The notes under the pieces were generated by a model, which was not told the origin of the DNA, did not search any database, and saw nothing but the letters and a program-made list of their open reading frames with translations. Shown here piece after piece: positions 14,001 to 23,127 of a stretch of 64,000 bases of DNA. The first letter of the stretch is position 1; every line of letters starts with the position of its first letter. The DNA is from Branchiostoma floridae (Eukaryota > Chordata > Leptocardii > Amphioxiformes > Branchiostomatidae): NCBI RefSeq assembly GCF_000003815.2, contig NC_049995.1, positions 17,184,376 through 17,248,375 of the forward strand, in the 5' to 3' direction. Made by a program: the position numbers and the translations under genes.

Positions 14001-17000
14001 CTTTAACATGGCGCCTCTGACTAACGAAGGTTGTTTGGAAATAAAGCAGAGGCTGTCCTAATTTGCCGTTTGTGTATGAGATAATAATAGGCAGTCAAAG
14101 AAGACGAATTGGCACTCATTGCCTCGTGTTTTGTCTGAATTGTAGACCAACTGTTCCAAGCATGATAAAAAATCTAAACATAATGAGCCATCAATCGCTC
14201 TACCCGCCAACATCACATGCCTTTGTAGGGATCGTTCATGAGTGGATCAAATCTAGGGTTACGAAGTGTTTTATGTACTTTATGTAAGATTGGTAAGGCC
14301 ACAGCAAGTACATCTTATGGATGACATCCACGCGCTCATTAATTTTCGCCTGATTTGAGAAAGAAAAAAAAAACAAGATTTTTTTTCTTCGTCAGGGATG
14401 GTCAGATAGACCAAAATGGGTAAAGGGGTTGTGTTGTAACCAAATAATAGAATATAGAATTGACACTAGATGGGTAGCATTGACTGTAGTTGCAGAAGTG
14501 AAACTTGCTGGATAGTTGTAAGAGTGACACCAATATGGAAGTCATGAGTGTAGTTGCCAACATGGTTAGTGATACCATTCTACCACACTGGTGTCACTTT
14601 TACTACACTGGTGCATTTCTTAAATACAGGAATGAATGCCTTGTTGGTTGTGATGCCATATTTTGTCACTTCAATTCTTGTTATAACGTTTATGGTGTCT
14701 ATTTTGAAAATTTACCATCTTGTTTTTTTTTTACCCGTCTTGTTTTTTTTCTCGCCCTACCTCATTATTTTTGCAGTTTTCAGAGGATGTCATCCATAAA
14801 ATTTACTTGCTGTGGCCTAATGTTTACTCATGTTAGGCTAAGGTCACATTTCCAAACTTAGACCCGGCCGACCCACCGCCGGTTTGGAAATGCTACGTTG
14901 ACCTTAAAACAAACAAACGCCAAAAATTGAAGTGAAGATTAAACAAATAATAGTACGCTTTAAGTGCTTTTGAACAATAAATCGTTTACCCGTGATCTTT
15001 TATCCCCAGTGACGGAACCTTCCCCAGCGATGACGGCTCCACGCAGCAGGTGTGGAACAGCGTGTTTATCGGGGAGAGCGCGAACGTGGGAACCGACGCC
15101 GGCGGTAACAAGTTCTACGGCACGGGAGGAGTGGGCAAAAGCTGGCGGACGTTACCACGAGGCAGGTTAGGTCAATAACTTCGAGTGTTTCAAATTCAGG
15201 GCTTTCGCCTATCGGTACCAAACACACTTATGGAAAAGAATAGGGATACTCGGACGTCGGTTATAAACTGTGACCTAAATTGCCGGAATATCATGCCAAT
15301 GGAACTAAAAAGACAACAAAATACACAAATCGTTAAAAAAATTTAAGATAATTAAATTATTCGCTTTTAGCCCTGATGTTTGTTGCGCGCTCTGTCAAAT
15401 CTTATGTCGCATTCAGGTCGTCGCCCCAGTTGAAATAGCGTGGATTGGATTCAGTTTAAAGTATGCGCTTGCGTGAGAATATCATACTTTGTCTTGCGAG
15501 AACTTCCTATGTAAGAAGACGAGATCTTGTTAAACTAGCCCTAGCGTAGTGAAGTCGCATTGCACTACGTCCAGACGAAAAAGCACAATATATTAATATG
15601 CTTGGCCGGCTTTTGTTACTTTCTTATACCAGGTACATCAGCATTGAGATTAACAATGTTTTACCTCAGTTAATGATGACTTTATATTTTCCCTTAATGC
15701 ATAGCGACTTCCCGATGCGAGGCCTACAGATATACGACGGCCCGACCCGGGTACTGAACTGTACCTTTAAGAAGTACGCTCGTACCGAGGACCGGCTGTC
15801 CAGCGCTATCGGGTTCCGACTGGACAACACCTGGCAGGGATCACCCAAGAACAACCTCACCAGGGTCAAGTTCGAGCATGTGGGTACGCTACGTCATCGT
15901 GTAGGTAGATGAAAGGAAGGGAAGGGAAGGGAAGGGAAGGGAAGGGAAGGGAAGGGAAGGGAAGGGAAGGGAAGGGAAGGGAAGGGAAGGGAAGGGAAGG
16001 GAAGGGAAGGGAAGGGAAGGGAAGGGAAGGGAAGGGAAGGGAAGGGAAGGGAAGGGAAGGGAAGGGAAGGGAAGGGAAGGGAAGGGAAGGGAAGGGAAGG
16101 GAAGGGAAGGGAAGGGAAGAGGGTAGCTTGATGTTTGAACTAACCCATTTTCCATTTGAATGAACTTGAACTTGATTAAGCCGAGACAGGTAAGTTCACA
16201 GTGCTTGTGCCTACTTGTTACCAACAGTTTTGTTTGTATTTTTTTTTGTACTGCGAAAGTCCATTTTTTTACATTTGATTCCTTTTTCTCCATCAGTATG
16301 AACATTTTGTTCCGTAGCTCAAAGAAATGACCCTCAAAGAATGCCTTCTCCATTGAGTTTAAGGAAAAAAAAAAACTTAACCATCCTCAACTCATAAGAT
16401 AGCTCACTCGCATGTCAGCAATTTTTCATTGCAGCAACACACCTGCATGATAACAAAATGACCGTAGTTAGCATCTAACCATTACCTTACTCCATGCTAA
16501 TTTTTAGACCGTCTCCAGAGTGTATTACGGGCACCCCGGCCCCTGGTTCGGTTCGAACGAGAAAGATGGCGACAAGACGTCGATGTTCCATGACCTTGAC
16601 GGGACGGTCACGGGGTACCGTGATGTTTACGTCACCAGGATCGATAACTGGATCGCAAGGAATCCTGGGTGCGTGGAAAAGCCGGACTGGAAGGGAGTCA
16701 TCTGTAGCGGGAAATACGCACAGGTAGAATCAAAGTTTTATGGGTGCAACGTAAAACGTTTACCGACAAATCTTTTGGTCACCCCTCGTTGAGATAACTG
16801 GAAGTGTATGTCACATGACCTGAACGAAAGTGTGACGTCAGCAACGGGTTAAAGGTGTCCGTTAGTCGGTATCGGCCCCCGCCTCAGTTGAGGGATGGCC
16901 ACGTGACAAAGGTATCGGGCCATGACAGTAAAAAATGTCAATTAATCAATCAGCAGTAATCGGATAATCTGCGGTTTAAATTGCAAATAGACAATTGATG

Positions 17001-20000
17001 TTTTTTTTCGTTTTGTAAAATTGCTATAACAGATTGAATTAGATGCTCAAATACGCAGTTGGTTTACACTTTACATTGTTCATCAAATTATTATCTTAAA
17101 TGACAGATTTGTACCAAATTTAGATCCACGCAACAAAAGAGGTATACATAAAACTAACTATAACTTCCAGTTTTTCAGTACCTGTTTTATCTATCATTTA
17201 TTACAGTTGTACGTCCAGGCCCGAAACCCCCACACCAACACCATGTGGGTTCGGAGGGACGAGTACCCTGACCACCCCCTCAAGCTGCACGGTGCACTCG
17301 TCGACGCGCACTACCAACAGTACCAGCCCGTAGTCATGCTGGAGAAGGGCTATACCATTCACTGGGACGGGATGGCGCCGGCTGAGATCACCATTCACCC
17401 CATCAACTTCGACAGGTTGGGAACATTTTAAAATCAATCAATCGTATCTGTAACAAAGGGGAACATGGACCCATCTGAATGTTTTTACTTCCCTTGAATC
17501 CAGTCCTTGTAAAGATTTGTCAAAACCATCCAACAACAGAGAAGGGGGATCCATAGATTTTCTGCAACTTATGACCCACTGCTCACAGAGTCACGTGTTC
17601 TATCTGCATTACGTAACGTCTCGGAAGCGGCGAATTACTCATTCATTGGTAAAGACTGGAGTTGATCATCCGAAGTTTTTTGTATGTTCGATCGGCAATA
17701 GCAGATTCTTAAAAAAACTTATCGTAACATTTTCACCCACTGTAGAGACGACTTTGTCCGGTTGGGCTGTGCTATCCCCGCGTACCCAGTTTCAGATCAT
17801 CTGATTCAGAACAACTTATCATAATTTATCATATGATTCATTCATAACAACTTATCATAACATTTCTATCCACCACAGAGACGACTTTGTCCGGCTGGGC
17901 CTGTGCTACCCCCCGCGTACCCAGTTCCAGATTATCTACCAGCTGTGGCAGAGGAGCCCGAAGAAGTTCTACGGAGACGAGGAGGTTTACCCGGCCTTCT
18001 CTGTGGACGACATTGAGAACAGCGTCGGCAACTCCTACTTCTTCGACGAAAGTACAGGGTAAGTAATCGTTCACGATCTGACTGGTAATACTTCCCATTG
18101 CAGCTAGGCGTCGCTGCTGCGTTACAAATACTGTTCTAAACGTAAAGTCGGCTCATGTATAAACGTGCCAGCCTCTTACCATTCCTTGTTAAATATTTCG
18201 TTTGCATCAAATTTTCACAATAACTATACCTACTGTCGCCTGTTTCATGATCAATGCTGATGACCAAACACTTCAGAACACAAAAACAATTTACTAACAC
18301 GTGATCTTGCGGATATGTGACGTCAGGAATTGGTCAAAAGTGCTAGGAAGTTTAGGATTGCACGTTTTCCAGCCTCCTGTTTCTGAAAGTGAGCGCCCGG
18401 TACCATAGAGATGGGGACAGCTACTGTTCGCCACATACACTCGCGAAAGTTACACACGATGTTATTAACACGTGTTACGTGACGTCGGCAATTGATCAAA
18501 AGTTTGTTTATGCTTTTTTCCCAGCCTCTTGTTCCTGAAGGTGAGTGCCCGGTACCATAGAGATGGTGACAGCTACTGCTCCAGTATGGGTTGTGAGAGA
18601 ATCATCATCCACGCCTTCGTCATGAGCGACGAGGTGGCGAACTGCACCATAGAGGCCTACCCCAAATATTACACCCCGCCTACGGAAACGGTCCCCATGG
18701 CAATCCACGTGGCTGAGCAAGAGTCATGTTCTAATTGTGGATCCCAGGTTAGTAATTAAAGATTCTAGTACTGAAGAAGATACATCTCTCATTAATTTGC
18801 ATTAATATTTTCATAAAGACAAATATTTTCATTAAATAGTTTATTACCATAATCTCTTTCAGCATCTAGAAAATGTCCAAAATCACACATTTATCAAAAT
18901 GGAAAGAAAAGCATTTATCATAGAAATGTGGGACTATTTATTAGTCTAAAGCAGACTTCTAACACGTGTACCCACCCTCCCTTAGTTATGCAGGTAGAAA
19001 CATTGGACAGAACTATAGAAGAAGAAGAACTTTATAGACGAGATTTGTTCCTTCGGAAATAGCCTTTGGGCATGAGTTTACAAAGATTATCATTATTATC
19101 ATCATTTATCTTTTAAGCCATCGTTACTACTTTGCTAATGTGCACCTTGTACATCTGTTATTCTAAGCATGCACTTTATTCTCCAGATCCCGATAGTATT
19201 TGATGATCGGCAACAGTATGCCAACATAACTATAGTATCCAGCGGATTCTTCGAGGTGAAAAATGGACTACAGACATATGTAGAGGTGAGCCACATGATA
19301 TTTTCTCCTTTCTTGTGTCTTAGACATGCTATGGTCATGGTTTTTGAGAGCTAAATAGCTTTTGTGGGAGTTACTATTGCTTCCCTGTGCTATTCCGTTT
19401 GGGGTATTTCTTCACATAACTATCAACTCGGTCATAATGTTTGCTAGTGGCATTCAATGGCAGAGTGGGCAGGCTATCAAACGTCATCAGATTGAGAGTT
19501 TATGGCCTCTATTCCTGGCGTTCATGGCTAAACGTTGTACCCTTGGGAAAGACCCCTTTCAGAACTTTCCCCAGGTGGGAATATGGATATCTGACTAAGA
19601 TTGGGGAGTTTAAAGGCAATATAAGTAGATGGGCTCAACCTGCCAATACCGTGCCCTAAGATACAGTGTAAAACAACTCACTGCCCCTACGGCCTTTAAA
19701 AAACTATGAAACTACCTTTACTCTTCTGTTTGTTTTCCAGGTGAACGGTGTAAAGGTCATAGGTCGCAGGGGTTACCTGGTGGTGGCGGTGGACGTGACG
19801 TCAGGTAACGTCACCCATCAGCGCAGCTTTGACACGTTTGCGCAAGCGCGGAAGGACGAAGCGATGGCCAGATTTATACGGAAGGAAGTCCCCTTAGAGT
19901 AAGTCAACATCTTCGTTTTCTGTGTTTTCTTAAACAGAAATTAGCTTCCCCCTCAGTTCGTCCATATTCCAATCCAGCCTTTGAAGAATGATCGTTCTAA

Positions 20001-20699
20001 GCTGCATGGAGTAATCATTTATACATCCTCTCCATCCTTACGTCAGGCAGTTTGATACAGTTTACAATTTGCCATCAAGTTTATACGTGTTATATGTTGC
20101 TTTTGTATTGCAGATCTATTATATTAGTGTCCGTAAAGGATGAATCCAGCAGGCGAGCCAACCATTGTCTACAGGCACTCAGGGAGATAGGAGCAAAAGA
20201 ACCGGTCAAAACGGGATTTAGAGGTGACTTTTTTGTTTTCCGCGTATGTAGTCAGTCTAAGAAGACTAGGACCTATACTGCAGATATACAAACAGATTTC
20301 TACGTAAGTAATCTTGTTTTTTATATAAATATGGCTGCCTTGGTATCGTCTGGAAAGAAGCTACATCAAAACAGTTGTCATAATCAAATATGGTGGTTTT
20401 GAATAACTAGGAAAGCCATCAAACCATTAAAGTACCTGCCATAACCAACAATGGTATTTTGTATCGTCCTGGGTAACTAAAAACACTGGTCATGACAAAA
20501 TATGGTGACTTTGTATCTTCCAGGAAAACAGCATGAAAACACTTGTCATAACCAAATATGGTATTCTTTTCATTTTCCAGGAAGCTTTGCCATGATTGGC
20601 TACAAAGGCCTGACCCAGCCGTCATGGATCCAACAGATCAACCTCCCACCGAAGAAGGGACCAGCCGAGATCCGGACCCTCATCCCCCTCCTCAAGTAG
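1501..20699 (+). CDS. CEMIP: CEMIP/TMEM2-family protein (KIAA1199-like), 3' 22 exons, 5' incomplete
   Basis: Exons: 1501-2047, 5639-5709, 5824-5919, 6409-6600, 7049-7218, 8726-8935, 9361-9563, 10814-10883, 11245-11373, 12851-12936, 13349-13480, 13935-13970, 15010-15165, 15705-15879, 16508-16723, 17207-17415, 17879-18058, 18525-18747, 19187-19285, 19741-19898, 20114-20223, 20581-20699. All joins agree in phase and total 3,587 nt, about 1,194 codons before TAG at 20697. The translation follows vertebrate CEMIP end to end: G8 start (KLVFAD, DGGELHIGS), FGKKF, ILEI-type GG domain, beta-helix motifs (HFHLAGDVDERGGY, DLSIHH, YDGP, HYQQYQPVV, KGYTIHWD), a second GG-like region, and an end matching vertebrate CEMIP (GFRGSFAMIGYKG). 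The family is secreted or membrane-anchored and acts in hyaluronan binding and depolymerisation. The N-terminus, needed to tell CEMIP from CEMIP2, lies upstream. Weak points: the exon-14 donor (gtgggt at 15880) and the gap inside intron 9. Confidence 0.93.
3020..3215 (-). mobile_element. tRNA-derived SINE, reverse orientation
   Basis: On the minus strand there is a tRNA-like head with an A-box-like start (gtagcgcagcggcagcgtg) and a B box (gggttcgaatcc). It is followed by the core found many times in this window: gatcttgtgc, gggaaagccac, ctttcctcac. The last segment is duplicated (gtaaagtgaggaaag twice at 3058-3110). Confidence 0.75.
3663..3833. mobile_element. Short MITE family 1, terminal motif tactgtaaat / atttacagta
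   Basis: The ends form inverted repeats: tactgtaaatacagaaatg at the left, tgcatttacagta at the right. Inside, cgcggtgg and ccgcgaa motifs also pair. A second copy with the same ends lies at 24825-24981, and decayed pieces are near 44783-44830 and 49690-49800. The element is too short to code for a transposase, so it is non-autonomous. Confidence 0.8.
4290..5440. repeat. Intronic direct duplication flanking an assembly gap
   Basis: The sequence at about 4290-4680 (actgtgactgttatttcaca, gatagatttttactg, caggtgacaa, agagactcgggagctat) recurs at about 5115-5435 in the same order. A short tandem array with ctcctaggag and agagatcacgatcg palindromes (4745-4850) abuts the gap. The gap is therefore probably an uncollapsed or unresolved tandem repeat. 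Confidence 0.75.
4860..4959. other. Assembly gap (100 N)
   Basis: Exactly 100 ambiguous bases, the usual placeholder for a gap of unknown size. It lies inside a CEMIP intron within duplicated sequence. Confidence 0.99.
6083..6345. repeat. Polypyrimidine (TTCC-rich) tract in a CEMIP intron
   Basis: About 260 bases almost purely C and T on the plus strand, built from ttcctt and ttccc units. It precedes the exon at 6409 by 60 bases. The long open frame through it is low-complexity and not a gene; only its end, from 6409, is real exon. Confidence 0.8.
7660..8725 (+). repeat. Tandem array of the 5' half of a CEMIP exon with its splice acceptor
   Basis: Upstream of the real exon (8726-8935) there are six further copies of its acceptor and first ~100 bases. 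They start at about 7678 (degenerate), 7787, 7948, 8115, 8276 and 8565. Spacing is mostly 161 bp. Each copy keeps cttgcag or cttacag followed by gtgctgggagg. Copies at 8115, 8276 and 8565 stay open for 99 bases and end at a candidate donor (gtaacc), phase 0 on both sides. Between them is a 32-bp sub-repeat (acctatatccggtacacttc) that itself contains the exon's Y-P-V-H-F-H codons. All copies lack the exon's 3' half, from AGDVDERGG onward. Confidence 0.9.
9564..10130 (+). repeat. Tandem array of the 3' part of a CEMIP exon with its splice donor
   Basis: The last ~80 bases of the exon 9361-9563, plus its donor (caa|gtaagg) and some intron, are repeated downstream. Further donors lie at 9714, 9862, 10018 and 10124; the last copy is short. 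An entry at the AG before cctacgg would be phase 0 while the donor leaves in phase 2, so copies cannot be added in frame. They can act only as competing donors. The intronic spacer alternates between two types, so the unit was probably duplicated as a pair. Confidence 0.9.
10147..10573. mobile_element. hAT-like MITE, 427 bp, with 8-bp target duplication
   Basis: The ends are inverted repeats: tagggctgggtatcggtac at the left and the complement of gtaccggtacccagcccta at the right. The flanks are an exact 8-bp duplication, gtagttac, at 10139-10146 and 10574-10581, as expected for hAT transposition. The interior contains palindromic ggtccggacctg motifs and no coding sequence. It sits in the CEMIP intron after the donor array. 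Related copies are at 38355-38776 and 54150-54617. Confidence 0.9.
11374..12470 (+). repeat. 71-bp minisatellite made of a CEMIP exon end plus splice donor
   Basis: After the real donor at 11374 the last ~60 exon bases (coding TIYTPLGRFYNNRVHSNDR) and the start of the intron (gtaagtcactag) repeat about 15 times with a 71-bp period, up to the gap at 12471. Nearly every copy keeps the gtaagt donor, though a few read ggtcagt or catgctaag. The period is not a multiple of three, and only ~9 bases separate a donor from the next ctag, so copies cannot be spliced as separate exons. The array may be longer than shown. Confidence 0.95.
12471..12570. other. Assembly gap (100 N) ending the 71-bp array
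   Basis: A 100-N placeholder directly follows the exon-derived array, so array length is unknown. Sequence after the gap is unique, and the next CEMIP exon (12851) continues the protein without loss. Confidence 0.99.
15915..16119 (+). repeat. (AAGGG)n pentanucleotide microsatellite, ~40 copies
   Basis: A nearly perfect run of gaagg/gggaa over about 200 bases begins 35 bases after the exon-14 donor of CEMIP. The G-rich strand is the transcribed gene's sense strand, so G-tracts would appear in the pre-mRNA. Long open frames on both strands here are artefacts of the repeat. Confidence 0.97.
17745..17800 (+). pseudogene. Partial copy of CEMIP exon 17 (5' end)
   Basis: The segment starting tagagacgactttgtccgg copies the first ~50 bases of the exon at 17879-18058. 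One base is missing (ggctgtgctatcccc against ggcctgtgctaccccc), so the frame is broken, and the remaining exon is absent. The flanking intron (cttatcataa) is also duplicated. Confidence 0.85.
18262..18335. mobile_element. Short inverted-repeat element carrying CCAAT, E-box and CRE motifs (copy 1)
   Basis: The element starts gaccaaacacttcag and ends tgacgtcaggaattggtc, so the ends are inverted repeats. It holds cacgtgatct and tgacgtca. Related copies: 27856-27950 (opposite orientation, in an RBR-B intron) and 35516-35610 (between RBR B and C). Confidence 0.65.
18360..18440 (+). pseudogene. Partial copy of CEMIP exon 18 (acceptor and 5' end)
   Basis: The sequence ttttccagcctcctgtttct and the following gcccggtaccatagagatgg copy the acceptor and first ~60 bases of the exon at 18525-18747. 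The intron in front (cacgtg, gtgacgtc, aattg-tca) is duplicated too, about 160 bases apart. The copy ends without a donor. Confidence 0.85.
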
Positions 20700-22640
20700 A
20701 GACCTGGGGGCATTTCTTCCATTGCTGCAGAGAAATTCATTATTCGTCTCGCAGTGCACCCAATCGGCACCCATTCGAGTACCTCCTCAAGCAAGGGCCC
20801 TTTTTTACGTCCCTTCCGAAAGAGAAATGCAACTCCAACCAAAAACCATGCCAATATTCTAGTAACTAAACAAAACTGTTCTTTTCGGAACTTTTTCTGC
20901 CATCTTCACTTTCTGGGGACAATCACGACTTGCCAACCTCATGAAAATATTCACGAAGTGCCAGAATTGCATGTAATGCCAAGACAATGTACGCCTTCAG
21001 CTGTTGATTAGTGACAAGTTGAATATTTCTAAGAATTATCAGTAAAATTACTAGTATGTAGTATTTGAAAATGACACTACACTACAAAGGATGTTCAAGA
21101 ATATAGTAAATCGTATACAGTAATATTTATGTTCACAAAGAGCATTTTCATTAAGTTAATCGTGGCACAGAGAGAAAACAGACAATCGACACATTCCCAT
21201 TGGTTGCTTGATCACGTGATTCCTTTCCACAATGGTTATCTTCAATTGACCAATGAGATGCATGTATATTCGAAATTGGCCAATGGAATCCACGGGTGCA
21301 TTCGCGGTCGACCAATGAAGATGCATGTATATTCAAACTTAACCAATGGGATTGATGGTTAGATTTAAGATAGACCAATGGAATCGCTTTTTGCATTCCA
21401 GGTAAATTATGATATTATGTAATGACTTGTTTGATGAAGGATTAGGACTACTTCAAGACGTTAGAGTAGTCTATGACGTAGTGTTGCTATGCAACGATGC
21501 TCTGAAACGCATCATCACTTTTCAATTGCATTGTCTCTTGTAATATGCTACAAGCGCCTTCTAGCGTGCCTAATGTAAACGGCAAGGTAATGCTTGCCAA
21601 AGTTCTATTTATTACAGATTCCAGGTCTTGCAGGTACTCTAAGCAATTTTCCTGCAAATTTACCAAGGCGTTTAAACTGTACGCAAATTGGGAATGAAAA
21701 AAAAAGCAAAACTTTGTAATTATCAAAGTAGTCATTTGGCTGAAGTAAGTAGATATGTAATGTATAATTAACCCGTCTGCATAGTGCTTGATAAATCTTG
21801 ATATCACCGTGCATTAGAATGGCTTTTGCTTGTGCATACTGCGAACAAATGTAAGTATTATTACAAAAGCACGCCTGAAGATAGATAGAATTATGGAAGA
21901 TGGATAGAATTTCTGAAGTTGCTTAATTCTGCAAGTACATTCCTTTCTATCTATTTTTGTTCGTTAATTTCAGACATCACTTTATGGTATTTTTACGTAG
22001 CACTCTGATTTAGTGTTATAATTTAAGACATGTATCTTTAAGAAGAAAATAATGTTTAAAAGTAATGTTTCGGCGAATTCCCTATGCCAAATATGTACAT
22101 GTTCAAATCACCAAATGTTTGAATATTGTCAATGTTTCAAACAAAGTAGGAATGAGTAACAGTATAGATAATATCATATTTTTCACGTATCATGACGTGT
22201 ATTGCTTGTCCATAATTTTTAGATCACAAATTGATGCCAAGGTGATTCTTCGGAAACAACCGTTTCTAGGCTCATTCGTCAAATGGTAAAAAGATGATTG
22301 TACATATATTATATGGTATCTATACCAAATATGATGTTGTAAATAAATAGATACGTGGACACTTTATGTTGTTTTTCATTTTTGCTCTCTTGCCAGATTT
22401 GTAGAGACTGGGGGGGGGGGGGTAAGAACGGTTAGGGTATTTGGACCGGAATCCAAAGGTCCTTGGTTTGAATCCTGTCATGCTACCGATTGTGTGCCCT
22501 TGGGAAAGACACTTTTGAGAATTTTCCTCGCTCCACCCAAGTGTACAAATCGATACCAGACTTCAGTTGGGGAGGTAAAAGGCAACGGAATGAGAGGGAC
22601 AAACTTTACCATCACATAGCTTAGCTTATTGCCCACATAA
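20700..22640. other. Between CEMIP and the RBR cluster: 3' UTR and intergenic sequence
   Basis: No further coding sequence follows the CEMIP stop. The first canonical AATAAA on the plus strand is at about 22342, already inside sequence shared with the RBR duplication, so the CEMIP polyadenylation site is not certain. The stretch holds the CCAAT-rich repeat at 21196-21400, short AT-rich sequence and the left edge of segmental duplication unit A (from about 22020). Confidence 0.6.
21196..21400. repeat. CCAAT-rich degenerate tandem repeat
   Basis: A ~60-bp unit (accaatgagatgcatgtatat, tcgaaattggccaatgg) recurs about three times, with six CCAAT or ATTGG boxes within 200 bases. It lies about 500 bases past the CEMIP stop. 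NF-Y-type binding is possible, but repetition alone also explains the motif density. Confidence 0.6.
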
Positions 22641-22842
22641 GGTCTGGTTTAAATAACTAATAAGGCCACATTGATGTGATTTATGAACCCCTTTGCGAAC
22701 ATTTCGCAGTTCGCGATTGACCATTCACAAATTGCATGATCTCGGAACCTAACAGAATGAACGACAAGGGTGCATTCGTGCACATTTGTACAAATTGTTG
22801 ACACACTATAAACAAGCCAGTTCAAGAATGTTCTCCAACGCG

Positions 22843-22848
22843 TTTATT
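22843..22848 (-). terminator. Polyadenylation signal of RBR copy A
   Basis: TTTATT on the plus strand (AATAAA on the minus) lies about 280 bases beyond the stop, in a context (aacgcgtttattgttctttg) identical to copy B at 27186-27191. Confidence 0.6.
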
Positions 22849-23127
22849 GTTCTTTGTTGTTTTACAGTTCTTAAACTTATAAATCTATTGCACCATCCAG
22901 CAAAGTACAAGTTAGCAAAGACATATTAGGTAATGTTTAAAACATACACATGTCGGTGTATAGTCCAGAATATAGCTATAGATTCTTCTTCTTCTTGCTT
23001 TTTAGTATCGGTGCAAATGTGGGATTAGCTACACTCAGCTGTTTATCAAAATGCACGAAAAATATATAAATTTCTCGTGTACCTTAAGTAAGGGAATCTA
23101 TAATGCTGACCCTTTCTTCAGAATTCC

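Noticed and set aside
15889-16353. Long open frames with repeated PSLPF or GREGK residues
   Set aside because: They are translations of the (AAGGG)n microsatellite on either strand.
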